The notes beneath the pieces were generated by a model. The model worked only from the letters and a program-made list of their open reading frames with translations. It made no database searches and was not told where the DNA came from. 64,000 bases of DNA from Siphonodentalium dalli (lineage: Eukaryota; Mollusca; Scaphopoda; Gadilida; Siphonodentaliidae). Shown piece by piece: positions 44,204 to 54,143 of the stretch. Location of the stretch: contig CP136069.1 of the NCBI GenBank assembly GCA_032622095.1, forward strand, positions 49,894,760 through 49,958,759. The letters are read 5' to 3'. Made by a program: the position numbers and the translations under genes. Position 1 is the first letter of the stretch. Every line of letters starts with the position of its first letter.

Positions 44204-45050
44204 AGATTCAGATTCAGATTCAGTGTATTCTGTTCATCGATATGTGGATATTACAGAATCATTATTTATGACATCAATGTATTCAAATATGACATATAAT
44301 AACAATAAATTTCACATGAGGAATACATGAGTGGATTATTAGATATTTGGTAAGTTTCCGTTCGGGTGATGATTTCAGGTACTGTGTGCGGGGACTTTGT
44401 AGTCAGGTCTTTTAGAAAATATGGGTGGGTTCATGGAATATCAGTGTTATAGCCCCAAGTGGACTTGCCGAAAATATCATGGACTTTCCTTATGAAAGTT
44501 GACAGATTCCTAATTGTCTTTCTATTTCTAGTATTAAAAGAGTTCCGAGAGTTTGTGTGCATTCGGTCTTCTATAGAAATATGATTTCAAATAGGTCGAT
44601 CTGAGTTCAGGATAACGTGATACTCATCGCCTAGTTCTTTGGTACAAAGTGTACATACTCTGGTTGAATAGTCAGTATTTAGCCAAGCACCTTGTTCGAT
44701 TGGTAGTTTGTGATTTCTTGTCCGAAATCGAATGATATTATTGACAATTCTATTATCACATATAGAGAGAAATTGTTCACGTTCGAAGTGTGTTTTAATA
44801 ATTCTATAAAATGCGTATTTACTCGATGTGGCTGTTGTTGACAACCAACTTTGAAGGTAACAGTCATGTAATCTTTGCTCAACGGTCCAGATAAATCGGT
44901 CCATACTCGATACTCTCTTGTTGAGCCAAACATTACTCATACCAATTTGATTAAGGGAGTCATGTATTCCTCTTATCCATGGATTGCGTTCGTCGGTTGT
45001 GTACTTCGCACCTCTTTCTTTCCCTCGGTTACTCATGGTTGACATGCATC
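44204..45050 (-). mobile_element. LINE 3' fragment (minus)
   Basis: Frame 44587-45045 encodes a LINE C-terminus with IRFRTRNHKLPIEQGAWL and a CTLC...LGDEYH zinc knuckle. The 3' part runs left to a (TCTGAA)n tail at about 44206-44228. The final His-x-C is disrupted. It is related to the C-terminus at 49890-50561. Confidence 0.75.
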
Positions 45051-45054
45051 AAAC

Positions 45055-45452
45055 GTGTACTGCGCAGAATATTGTATGTACGTAACCGGTAGTCACCCGC
45101 TGTCCGACCCAAAAAGAGAATATGCATTGAAACCATATTACTATAGAAGACCGAATGCACACAAACTCTCGGAACTCTTTAATACTAGAAATAGAAAGAC
45201 TAATAGGAATCTGTCAACTTTCATAAGGAAAGTCCAGGATATTTTCGGCAAGTCCACTTGAGGCTAAAACACTGATATTCCATGAACTTACCAAATATAT
45301 AATAATGCATGCACTCATGTATTCCTCATGTGAAATTTATTGTTATTATATGCCATATTTGAATATCTTGATGTCATAATATCTGTAATACCCTTTTCTG
45401 TAACGTTTCTGTATATATCCACATATCGATGAACAGAATAAAATGAATCTGA
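45055..45452 (+). mobile_element. LINE 3' fragment (plus), mirror of the previous
   Basis: Encodes PYYYRRPNAHKLSELFNTRN, the C-terminal tail of the same LINE family, then a 3' UTR ending GAACAGAATAAAATGAATCTGAA. 45130-45452 is an inverted copy of 44204-44590, so the locus is a large inverted repeat with ~0.55 kb between arms. Confidence 0.75.
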
Positions 45453-46440
45453 ACCATTGTGGTGCACAGTGGGCAAGTTAATTGCTTTCATGAATCCGTG
45501 TAGCAGTCAGTGATCACTTGCGTTCACTTTGAATTCATATCTTTATTCATATCAATATGGCTCTGCACTTGTACCACTCTCAGGTGTTGGTCCCAGGTTC
45601 CTCACGAGATATGAATTCTTGATGATAATTAACAATATTTAATTTGGATGCGAAAGATTCAACAATTTACAAGCAGTCACGGGAGAATAATATACAATGA
45701 TATCTTCATATGAATACGTTCAGAACAAGAGAGAGAGCTTGGCTCTGTCTAGTATATATGCGCTGAGAGGAAACGCCCTAAACCCCAGATGTCATGATTT
45801 GATAGGAAAACGTGTTCGCGGCTCCCATCAAAACATGTGGACAATTAATAACTTGTTTTGACGAAAGCAGTGAACTCTAGAGTCAATGACCTGTATAATT
45901 CACATCAAAGTTGTTGTTCTCATCATCAAACCAGGACAGTGACCTCTCAGCTAGGATTAACCATACTTACATACGTATCGTCGAAAGTATTACATAACTC
46001 GTATCACCTTTTTCAAGATTTTTGTCCTAAGACAAAAAACTTGATGAGAGATTTAAACTATCCCATTTGGAATATGAATTGTTCCGAAACAGAAGAATGT
46101 CATAATCCCACAAGTTCCCATCACAGGAATGTCACACTCCGAAAGTTCTTTAGTCGAGCAGAACCGTTGATGGCTATGAATTGGTCCGAAACAGAAGAAT
46201 GTCATAATCCTAGAATAAGCTTTGGTTCTGGAGAGTTGGTTCTGACCCAGCGTTGGAAGTTAATGGTGCCTCTCCCTATTAACCCCGTTTATCTTGGCTA
46301 TATTCTGACTCATCGGTTGATCCAGATCCAGCTTTGGAGAACAACGGTGCCTTTCCCGGTCATTCCCGTGCATCCTGGCTAGATTCCGAATGAATGATTG
46401 ATCGATTGATCCAGATATGACTTCTGTCGGAAGTTATAAT
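45453..46440. other. Unannotated; contains a duplicated 52-mer
   Basis: 45944-45995 recurs exactly at 47428-47479 (contains CTAGGATTAACCATACTTAC). At 46075-46215 the phrase GGTCCGAAACAGAAGAATGT and a variant occur twice. The 174-codon frame at 45858-46382 overlaps these repeats and has no recognisable domain. Confidence 0.45.
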
Positions 46441-46885
46441 GGCCTTGTTTCGATACGAAAGTTGAATAAATTTCCAACTTTATCTTGAATGCAGGCGTAA
46501 ATTGGTTAAGGGTCAATATGGTTTAATATCTAGGGTGTGACTTCCCGCCATGGCTTAAACCGCCTTGTTCGATACGAAAGTTTAATAAATTTCCAACTTG
46601 ATCTTGAATTCAGGCATAAATTAATTAAGAGTCAATATGGTTTAATATCCAGGGTATGACTTCCTGTTGAGGGCTATATTTGCCTTGTTTCGATACGAAA
46701 GTCGAATAAATTTAAACTTGATCTTGAATTCGGGCGTAAATTGGTTAAGGGTCAATATGGTTTAATATCTAGGGTGTGACTTCCCGTCATGACTTAAACC
46801 GCCTTGTTCGATACGAAAGTTGAATAAATTTCAACTTGATCTTGAATTCGGGCGTAAATTGGTTAAGGGTCAATATATTGGTTTC
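46441..46885. repeat. ~120-bp tandem repeat, 3.7 units
   Basis: Unit starts CCTTGTTTCGATACGAAAGT and runs through GGTTAAGGGTCAATATGG and GGGTGTGACTTCCCG. Units start near 46443, 46562, 46683 and 46802. Confidence 0.88.
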
Positions 46886-46999
46886 TAGTGTAGGACTTCA
46901 TATGGCCGCTGTGTTTGGGTTAGAAAACTAAATTTAATTAGTCTTATGATTTTGGAATCAGCGTGTAACACCACGTTGTGCGCGTTACTGTGCGTTTTC

Positions 47000-47424
47000 A
47001 TCGAAATGCCCCTGAGAGCCGACTAAACATTTTAGTTGGGTTTAAAGGCTGTATCCACGCATATACGAATGCTCTATAGCATAAAATATTCCAATTTGTT
47101 AGCATTGGCGTGTGGAATCACGCATTTCGAGTAAAAATCTCTATTTCATTGCCGTGAAAATGCCGATAGAACATAACCTAACAATTATCAAGTAACATAA
47201 AAATATGTACATCAGGAGTAATTTGTCATTCTATATACATGCTATCCACGTGTTTAACGAAATGCCATTTTGAGCTGACTAAACATCTTAGTTGAGCTTA
47301 AAGGCTGTATACAAGCATATACGAATGCTATATAGCATAAAATTTTCCTAATTTGTTGGCATTAGCGTGTGAAATCACGCATTTCGAGTAAAATCTCTAT
47401 TTCATTGCCGTGAAAATGCAGATA
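47000..47424. repeat. Two direct ~170-bp copies, 255 bp apart
   Basis: 47000-47172 and 47255-47424 share GACTAAACAT(T/C)TTAGTTG, AAAGGCTGTAT and AATCACGCATTTCGAGTAAA. They are diverged, with no coding sense. Confidence 0.8.
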
Positions 47425-47479
47425 GAGCTCTCAGCTAGGATTAACCATACTTACATACGTATCGTCGAAAGTATTACAC

Positions 47480-47760
47480 ACTGAGTTTATCTTTATCTCA
47501 ATAACTTTGCGTACTGGGAAATCAAAATAGGTACTCGGGCACCTATAGGTCAGCGATCATCAGTTCTCGGGTGCACATATTTGTCAGCTTTTGTATTCTC
47601 GCTGCGTAAGCGAGAACATGTGATTGTAGTTTACAACGCTGAGTTGCTCTTTATCTCAATAACTGTGAGTACTGGGAAATCCATGTGATCAAAATTGGTA
47701 TCCGGGTACCTATATAGTGCCGCAATTATTAGTTGTGCGTGTTGTTAAATTGTGAAAATA
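47480..47760. repeat. Two direct ~95-bp copies
   Basis: Both contain TTTATCTCAATAACT, TACTGGGAAATC and a GGTACC(T/C)-like stretch; copies start near 47482 and 47640. Confidence 0.65.
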
Positions 47761-48011
47761 AAGTTAGATTTTTTTTGTATTTTAGCGCAACATTTCGGAT
47801 AATAGGTGTTAGAATCTTTCGCGATATGGACCTGATTTTTCGTGCGACATTTCGTAACCTGCGTGTTAGGTAGAACATATGTTTATGGAAATTAGACTAA
47901 TTACGTGTCAATACTGGATGACAATTCACAATGTTGTGCATTTGCCAAGCGCGTATATGCCAGAATATTCAACAAATCAGTTCTGAAGAAGTTGGATTTG
48001 TATATGAAATA

Positions 48012-48315
48012 CTATCAGGGCCACTTTCTAATGACGGTTCTGATAGTGTCGCATGTTTTGGCGCGCCAAAAGCGACACAAGTGCCAAAATGTGCGCCTTT
48101 ATATATGTCGCATACTTTCAGCACTTTTATTTCGGTGCGTGACTAATGGCGCATGTTTTTGTCGTTTTCGGCGTGCACCAGAAGCACCATTAGGAAGAGG
48201 CCCTAATAGTATTCCATAAAATGGAATACTATTAGGGCCACTTCCCTATTGGCGCTTCTGATAATGTAGCATGTTTTGGCGCGCCGAAAGCGACAAAAGC
48301 TCCATAATGTACCCA
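48012..48315. mobile_element. Small TIR elements meeting at a perfect palindrome
   Basis: 48012-48209 has TIRs (AGGGCCACTTTCTAATG at left, complement of AGGGCCTCTTCCTAATG at right). A second left TIR begins at 48236 (AGGGCCACTTCCCTATTGG) and repeats the internal GCATGTTTTGGCGCGCC. Between them GGCCCTAATAGTATTCCAT and its complement form 19-bp arms around AAA (48200-48240). The second copy lacks its right end. Confidence 0.65.
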
Positions 48316-48537
48316 TTATACTCATGCACGAGTGGCTGATATTCACGTGCTGTTTTGCTTCATTTCTTACTCCCGTAGATTTTAACTCGAGTCGTCATTG
48401 CAATGGATACGATGGACATCAATCCAGTGAATTTCCTAATAAAGCGCTACAACATGACAAAACACCCAGAAGGAGGATGGTTCTGCGAGAACTGGCGAGG
48501 AAAGAGAATAGTAAAGGCTGCAGAAGAGTGAGTATAC

Positions 48538-49330
48538 ATGTCGATATTTGTTTTACAAACATGGAAGCTTGAGGGGTCAGTGACGTTGCTAGTTGTCTTC
48601 GACGTATGGGGTTTCGAAAATACTCGAGCATTTGAAAAATTGGAACTCTGGTTTCTTAAATTCGCACTTGGATTAAAATCTTCCACCATTACACCCCTTG
48701 TATATGGTGAAACTGGTAACAGATAGATACCCGGTAGAGACTAAATTGCAAATCAACACCTCTCATACTGGGGAAGAATCATGAACATGAATTGTGAAAG
48801 ATTGCCTTTGAAACTGTACTATTTTATGATAACTATATGCGAGGAAAAAACATTACAAATATTTGGCTTGATTATACTGGGAAAAAATCTTGAAGAATTG
48901 GGAGTTTCCTCTTTTTCGGTTGAAACAATGGATACCGGAAACCACACACTTTAATAATTGATCAAGACCCATTCAATGGACAATACATTCAGATATGTCG
49001 AGGTTATATTAACGCTTCCAGTAAGTGCCTATTCTACCGTATTGCCAAGTCAATATCGGCAAAGAATAGAAATATCACTTGAAAATCAGAAAACTGTGAC
49101 ATGCCTGGTGAAATTCCGTACACGCAACCATAGATTGCCCGTGGAAACCGGATCATGGATAGGCACCTCATATGAGGAACGGAAATGCAATCCCTTTAAC
49201 GCGAAACTAGGTGATGAATACCACCTCATTAACAAACAATTATACTACAAAAGACCGAATGTGCTCAAATTAAATGCTCTTTTCAACTCACGGAATAACA
49301 AGATTTAATAAATCTAGCTTCATTAAATAT
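48538..49330 (+). mobile_element. LINE 3' fragment (plus), decayed
   Basis: Frames show VWGFENTRAFEKLELWFLKF and VYGETG, the end of the RT thumb, and further right LVKFRTRNHRLPVETGSWI, LGDEYH and YYKRPNVLKLNALFNSRNNK. The second zinc Cys pair is altered and a segment after LGDEYH is deleted. Same family group as 44.2-45.4 kb and 50 kb. Confidence 0.7.
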
Positions 49331-49512
49331 ACCCTTGTCAGACAAGGAACACCCTGAGGCTCAAGATTGATACTGTATATACACACCCCTTGTTCACCAC
49401 GACCACACTAACTATACTGAATACCCCCCTCCCATGTATTATGCCTGGCATCGATCACGAAGAACCAAAAATGAACTTAGTAATAACGAGGAAAAAAAAA
49501 CACACAGAACCC
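49331..49512. other. Short spacer between two LINEs
   Basis: No gene or repeat recognised. Confidence 0.45.
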
Positions 49513-49889
49513 TATGCTATGCTATGCTATGCTTTAATCTCTAAGACATGAGTTCACATGTAACTGGCGAGATGTGAAATATTTACAAGGTGCTTAGTGC
49601 GAAATATATACATATACATAAAAGAACACAGAAAATGAAGAAGAAGCAGAAAAAGAAGAAGAGGAAAAGAATGAGAGGAAAAGAAGAAGAAGATAAGAAG
49701 AAGAAGAGATGGCGGTAGTCTCTCTGTTAACCATCGTCAGTCGTTTTTATATTCATCTAATACGTTCTATCGGGATACTTTTCGAGGATGTCTTATAGCA
49801 ATACTAATATAATACTAACAACAACAACAACAACAGCAGCCATAACATTTTGACTTGATATTTCAATAACATTAATAAAATGTATTCCG

Positions 49890-50561
49890 CTATAAATTTC
49901 TATTTCTATATTTGAACGCTAATTTCAGAAAAAGTGTTAATTTTCTCAAGTCAACGTGACCAGACTTTGTCAGTAGCTCGTAAAACTTTTTCTTAGAAGG
50001 TGGGTTCCAATAGTGTTCGGATATGTATTTTACCCGCAGGTGCCTCAAGTTGGCGCACTTCATAACAAAATGGTATTCATCACCCAGTTCATTTTTGCAC
50101 AAGCTACATAAATCTCTTTTAGCTCCTCGCTTTCCCCATCTACTTGTTTCTACTTCCAATCTATGATTGCATGTACGTATTTTTATCAAATATTTTCTCA
50201 GACTGAAGGGGAAATCGATAATATAGTTTTCTAAGCGGAGGGTTGACTTCAGTTCTTTGTAAAATATTCCTCGTGATGACGATTCTATATCTAACCACCA
50301 TTGCTGAGTAAACTGGTCAATCAAAGTTTTGGTTATGTCTTTTTTCTGGCTGTCTATTACCTGTGCCTGGTTCGACCATGCCACGCCGAAACCAGCTGAG
50401 TGTATTATTGTTTTAGTAATGTTAATATGTCTAAAGAGTTTACCGTCGTGTTCCATAAGACGAAACAAGATATCATATAGTTTCTTGGCCAGAACGGACC
50501 CCTCTCCCATCATGAGTCTCGACCAGTAGCTTACTATTCTCTGCTTTGCCATTATGGCCAA
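49890..50561 (-). CDS. LINE ORF2 C-terminal region
   Basis: 223 codons following the RT after a one-base frameshift at the C4 run (50579-50582). It contains RIVSYWSRLMMGEGS, FSLRKYLIKIRTCNHRLEVE and a CSLCKNELGDEYHFVMKC knuckle (C-x2-C-x7-H-x4-C), which is the nucleic-acid-binding end of CR1/Jockey-type ORF2. It ends TTTAAATATAGAAA... near 49890. Intact apart from the frameshift that detaches it. Confidence 0.85.
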   Translation of the reverse strand: MAIMAKQRIVSYWSRLMMGEGSVLAKKLYDILFRLMEHDGKLFRHINITKTIIHSAGFGVAWSNQAQVIDSQKKDITKTLIDQFTQQWWLDIESSSRGIFYKELKSTLRLENYIIDFPFSLRKYLIKIRTCNHRLEVETSRWGKRGAKRDLCSLCKNELGDEYHFVMKCANLRHLRVKYISEHYWNPPSKKKFYELLTKSGHVDLRKLTLFLKLAFKYRNRNL

Positions 50562-52522
50562 TGGGTATCTGCCCAGTTCCCCATAACCATGTAATTCGGA
50601 GTGCTGGTCTTCATGTGCATCAATATTTTGCAGAATTTTAAATGTACGCTCTCAATTTCTTTCATATTTTCGAACCCCCATATTTCGCAGCCATATAACA
50701 AAATTGGAACTACAGTCGAGTCGAACAATTTAAGAGCGACCTCGACTGATAAGTCTAGTTTCCTGACTTTACTCAGTAAGCCAAACATTGCTTTACAAGC
50801 GGTTTCTTTAATCATTTTGATTGCATTATGATATCGCCCGGTATAAAATAGTTTTACTCCCAAATAAGGAAACTCATCCACAATATCTAATGATTTGTCG
50901 CATAATTTGAATTCCACATCTGTCACCACCCTCTCCCTGCTGAAAATCATAACCTTGGTTTTACTAGTGTTCACGTTCAGTTTCCAAGATTCTGCAAAGT
51001 CGCTAAAAGCGTCAAGGGTACGTTGCATACTTACAAAATCTTCAGCGAACAGGACAGTATCATCGGCGTAGAGTAAACATATAAGTTTCAAATAAATGCC
51101 TAATTTGTCGTGGGAAACATTGTTCAACTCGGTCAGGCCATCAACTACACAATCGTGCAGAAAATTTTCAAGATCGTTGATATAAATCGAAAAGAGGAAA
51201 GGGGAGAGCATCCCCCCCCCCTGCCGTACTCCCACACTACAGGGGAATACTTTGGACAGATGTTCATTTTGAGAAACACAAGACTTCGTACATTCACACA
51301 TACTTCTAATTATTCGGAAAACTTTATCATTTATACCTTGTTTTAAAAGTTTGACCCACATACCTTGTCGCCAAACTGTGTCGAAGGCTTTCTGGAAATC
51401 AACAAATGTGCATACCAGTTTCTTATTGCTTTTTATGTACAACTCGATAATACTCTGCAATATGAATAATCCGTCTGTAGTTGAATGCCCTTGTCTGAAT
51501 CCAATTTGATTATCATTTATGACACCATTTTCTTGGGCGAAAGTAGAAAGCCTGTTATTCAATACACTCGTAAATAACTTGCCTATAGCACTCAAACGTG
51601 TGATCCCTCTATAGGAGTTCGGGTCACGTTTGTCCCCCTTTTTCTTGTATAGGGGCAGTATTACACCCAAACCCCATTCTTTCGGGTATATTCCTGTGTC
51701 AAGAATTAAGTTAAAAGGCTTAGTATAACATGGGACCAGCACGTATGCCGTGGCTTTAATATATTCGTTACAGATACGGTCGTAGCCAGGGGCTTTCTTA
51801 TTTTTCAATAATTTTATTGCGGTCCACACTTCTGGTTCAGTTATCGGATCATCACAGTGTCCGTTATCTTGAACCATGTCACTGATACATTCTGTCAGGT
51901 CAGTATCATTACTGTTAACTGTATTTAAATCTTTAAAATGTTTTAAAAGCGAATCAAGACAAACTAAATTATCGTTCTTCTGGTTTGGAATAAGATCGCA
52001 TGAATAACGATTCAAGATCTGCCAAAAGTCACGAGAAGATGATTTGGAAGTTGTTAGCAAAGAGTTACACCTATCTTTCATCAGATTGCGTTTTAGATCC
52101 AATGTATTGCGGTAATTTTTACATGCCGCTTTCATTTTTGCTTTGTTCTCGATTGATTTCTGCGTGTACCATTGTCGTTTGCATTTACGGTATATTTTTT
52201 GTTTTAGCGCGCATTCCCGATCGAACCACGGCTTAGTTCTCCGCTTCGGCAAATTTCGTTTACCCAAGCTTTCCCAAAATACCATTGATGCTGCACCGCA
52301 CATAATATCAGACAATTCTCTATTTATCTCATCAACTGATGTCTGCATGGAAAATGTCTCATTTCCACATGCATCGTTTATCGTGGCAAACTTAGCAGAA
52401 ATGTGGAACAATCTGGAGTGGTCAATCGCTTGAATATATTCCTCATGTTTATCCGAATCCCATTTTTTTATTTTAGGCATCGCCTTTGTTCCACACATTT
52501 CAATAACTTCTTTTTTTCTCAA
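50552..52522 (-). CDS. LINE ORF2 reverse transcriptase
   Basis: 656 codons open, from the linker after the endonuclease. RT motifs: LLKNKKAPGYDRICNEYI, SYRGITRLSAIGKLFTSVL, GFRQGHSTTDGLFILQ, CTFVDFQKAFDTVW, VGVRQGGGMLSPFLFSIYI, catalytic YADD (bases ~51058-51069) and LNVNTSKTKVMIF, then YLGVKLFYTGRY. All catalytic Asp residues are present. It copies the element's RNA at the nicked target. The start shown (AGG-proximal, alternative codon) is not a true start: the frame belongs to the endonuclease ORF upstream, split by the A8 run at 52615. Confidence 0.92.
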   Translation of the reverse strand: MRKKEVIEMCGTKAMPKIKKWDSDKHEEYIQAIDHSRLFHISAKFATINDACGNETFSMQTSVDEINRELSDIMCGAASMVFWESLGKRNLPKRRTKPWFDRECALKQKIYRKCKRQWYTQKSIENKAKMKAACKNYRNTLDLKRNLMKDRCNSLLTTSKSSSRDFWQILNRYSCDLIPNQKNDNLVCLDSLLKHFKDLNTVNSNDTDLTECISDMVQDNGHCDDPITEPEVWTAIKLLKNKKAPGYDRICNEYIKATAYVLVPCYTKPFNLILDTGIYPKEWGLGVILPLYKKKGDKRDPNSYRGITRLSAIGKLFTSVLNNRLSTFAQENGVINDNQIGFRQGHSTTDGLFILQSIIELYIKSNKKLVCTFVDFQKAFDTVWRQGMWVKLLKQGINDKVFRIIRSMCECTKSCVSQNEHLSKVFPCSVGVRQGGGMLSPFLFSIYINDLENFLHDCVVDGLTELNNVSHDKLGIYLKLICLLYADDTVLFAEDFVSMQRTLDAFSDFAESWKLNVNTSKTKVMIFSRERVVTDVEFKLCDKSLDIVDEFPYLGVKLFYTGRYHNAIKMIKETACKAMFGLLSKVRKLDLSVEVALKLFDSTVVPILLYGCEIWGFENMKEIESVHLKFCKILMHMKTSTPNYMVMGNWADTHWP

Positions 52523-52595
52523 ATTTGGACCTCAGATGAAAGAAAATGTGATTGGTTTATGGATATCTGATAGTAGGGGCGAGAATTCTAACACG

Positions 52596-53360
52596 TCAAA
52601 ATTCGTGAAACGAGAAAAAAAATGTCTTGGAGCATAGTACGTAGTCTACTAAACTAGCTTCCCTGCACGTGAGTTCCCCAATTCCATTATCGGATCCGAC
52701 CCTACCATTTTCTATGTAAATGTTGTTATACTTGCATAAATTAATCAGCTTGTAACCGTAAGTATTGGGTTTTCCGTTATCTTTCGATGTTCGCTTCGGT
52801 AGAGACCCACCCGCGGCTCCCTCGTTGCGATCGAAGAGAAAATCATTCATCTGACCCAGCGCGCGCGTGTGAGTTGAATCATGACACACTGCAGTGTCGT
52901 CTAGTAATGCCGTTCTGGCGTTCATGTCCCCAGCTATTATTACATCGTCATTACTACATCTTATAACATCTAAGTCCTCGTTAATCTTAATATTCCATTC
53001 ATCGGCTGCATATTTGGTACCTACTGGTGGAATATACACAGCTCCCACCAACAGGTCCCTGCTAAAATCTTCATCATACCTGTGTATCCGCGCCCAAACA
53101 ACATTATCGCAAGGAGCGCTGACAAGTTTAATCGGCCTCTCGAAATTATCGCGAGACGCGATCGAAATTCCACCGGCCCTAACCTTGTTTCCTATTTTCA
53201 GACCTTTGCGCCCTATAATATTAAAATCGGGGATCACAATTATGTCTTCTTGGAAACATTTTGTTTCTGAAAAGCAGATGATGTCATGTTTGTTAATCAG
53301 GGCCTCAAATTCCGGATAGTTCAAACTTTTGTCAAGTCCGCATACGTTGAGGGACAGCAC
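52596..53360 (-). CDS. LINE ORF2 endonuclease domain
   Basis: 254 codons with apurinic-endonuclease motifs: LSLNVCGLDKSL (metal-binding Asn), CFSETKC (Glu), VGAVYIPP, IIAGDMNAR (Asp/Asn) and, near the end, SLVDYVLCS; the last SDH-type motif lies past the frameshift, in another frame. It nicks target DNA to prime reverse transcription. No ATG precedes the first conserved residues: the same frame is open upstream into the Asp-rich ORF, with a single TGA at 53370-53372 between them. Confidence 0.88.
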   Translation of the reverse strand: MLSLNVCGLDKSLNYPEFEALINKHDIICFSETKCFQEDIIVIPDFNIIGRKGLKIGNKVRAGGISIASRDNFERPIKLVSAPCDNVVWARIHRYDEDFSRDLLVGAVYIPPVGTKYAADEWNIKINEDLDVIRCSNDDVIIAGDMNARTALLDDTAVCHDSTHTRALGQMNDFLFDRNEGAAGGSLPKRTSKDNGKPNTYGYKLINLCKYNNIYIENGRVGSDNGIGELTCREASLVDYVLCSKTFFFSFHEF

Positions 53361-53369
53361 CCTTATTTT

Positions 53370-54143
53370 TCATTTAACTTCGTCGTCAACTACATCTTCG
53401 TTATCAACCTCATCAGCGTTTACATCGTCACATTCGTAGTCTTCGTCATCCTCATCCTCATCATCATCTTCATCATCATCATCGACATCGTCATCATCCC
53501 CATCATCACCATCATCAACATCATTATCATCGTCAACAACGTCATCAACGTCATCATCGTCATCATCATCATCATCATCACAATCATCATCATCATCATC
53601 ATTAGCGTCAACATCATCGCCGTCGTCGTCCTTAGCCTCAGCGTCATCAGTCTCGTTGTCTTCGTAAGCAAGTATATAGTAATACCGGAAGTACGATTCG
53701 TCGTCGTCATCATCATCGTCGTCATCATCATCTTCATCACCATCCTCATCATCATCATCATCATCGACATCATCATCATCCCCATCATCATCATCGTCGT
53801 TATCGCCATTGCCATCTTCATCGTTGTCATCGAAATCCTCATTAACATCATCGTTGTCTTTATGCATATCATCGTCGTGATCATTGTCATCGTCGTCGTC
53901 ATCGTTGTCATCAACATCAATTCCATCATCACCGTCCCCATCACAATAATCGACATCATTTCCGTCATAGTCGTCATTGTCACCGTCATAGTCACCGTCA
54001 TCATCATCGTCGTCGTCGTCAATATTATAGTCACCTCCATTTGTCGAAATACATTTTGCATTTGGTCGTGAGAATGTATCTGAAAGTGAATTATATATAT
54101 GCAAAGTATCAGTTCTCAATTGATTTCTGCCGCTGGTAGCACA
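53370..54143 (-). CDS. Asp-rich frame between ORF1 and ORF2
   Basis: About 257 codons, same frame as both ORF1 and ORF2, bounded by single TGA codons (54144-54146 and 53370-53372). The first ~38 codons are ordinary sequence (TLHIYNSLSDTFSRPNAKCI); the rest is (GAT/GAC)n-encoded Asp with few interruptions, including a SYFRYYYILAYEDNE island. No ATG near its start. A GAT microsatellite leaves two of three frames open by chance, so the frame alone is weak evidence for a protein. It could be a linker in a readthrough polyprotein or merely a microsatellite in the inter-ORF region. Confidence 0.4.
   Translation of the reverse strand, partial: CATSGRNQLRTDTLHIYNSLSDTFSRPNAKCISTNGGDYNIDDDDDDDDGDYDGDNDDYDGNDVDYCDGDGDDGIDVDDNDDDDDDNDHDDDMHKDNDDVNEDFDDNDEDGNGDNDDDDDGDDDDVDDDDDDEDGDEDDDDDDDDDDDESYFRYYYILAYEDNETDDAEAKDDDGDDVDANDDDDDDCDDDDDDDDDDVDDVVDDDNDVDDGDDGDDDDVDDDDEDDDEDEDDEDYECDDVNADEVDNEDVVDDEVK

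Noticed and set aside
45858-46382. 174-codon ORF as a host gene
   Set aside because: Overlaps internal duplications and a dispersed 52-mer, and shows no domain or start context.
51110-51346. Plus-strand frames across the LINE RT (for example 51110, 52000, 52894)
   Set aside because: Antisense shadows of the intact minus-strand ORF2.
52615-52622. Frameshift in LINE endonuclease as proof of an inactive copy
   Set aside because: It falls in an A8 run (and the other at a C4 run), where sequencing error is possible; treated as uncertain.
53420-54061. Met/Thr-rich 213-codon frame and the Ile/Val-rich plus-strand frame at 53286-54071
   Set aside because: Alternate frames of the same GAT/ATC triplet repeat.
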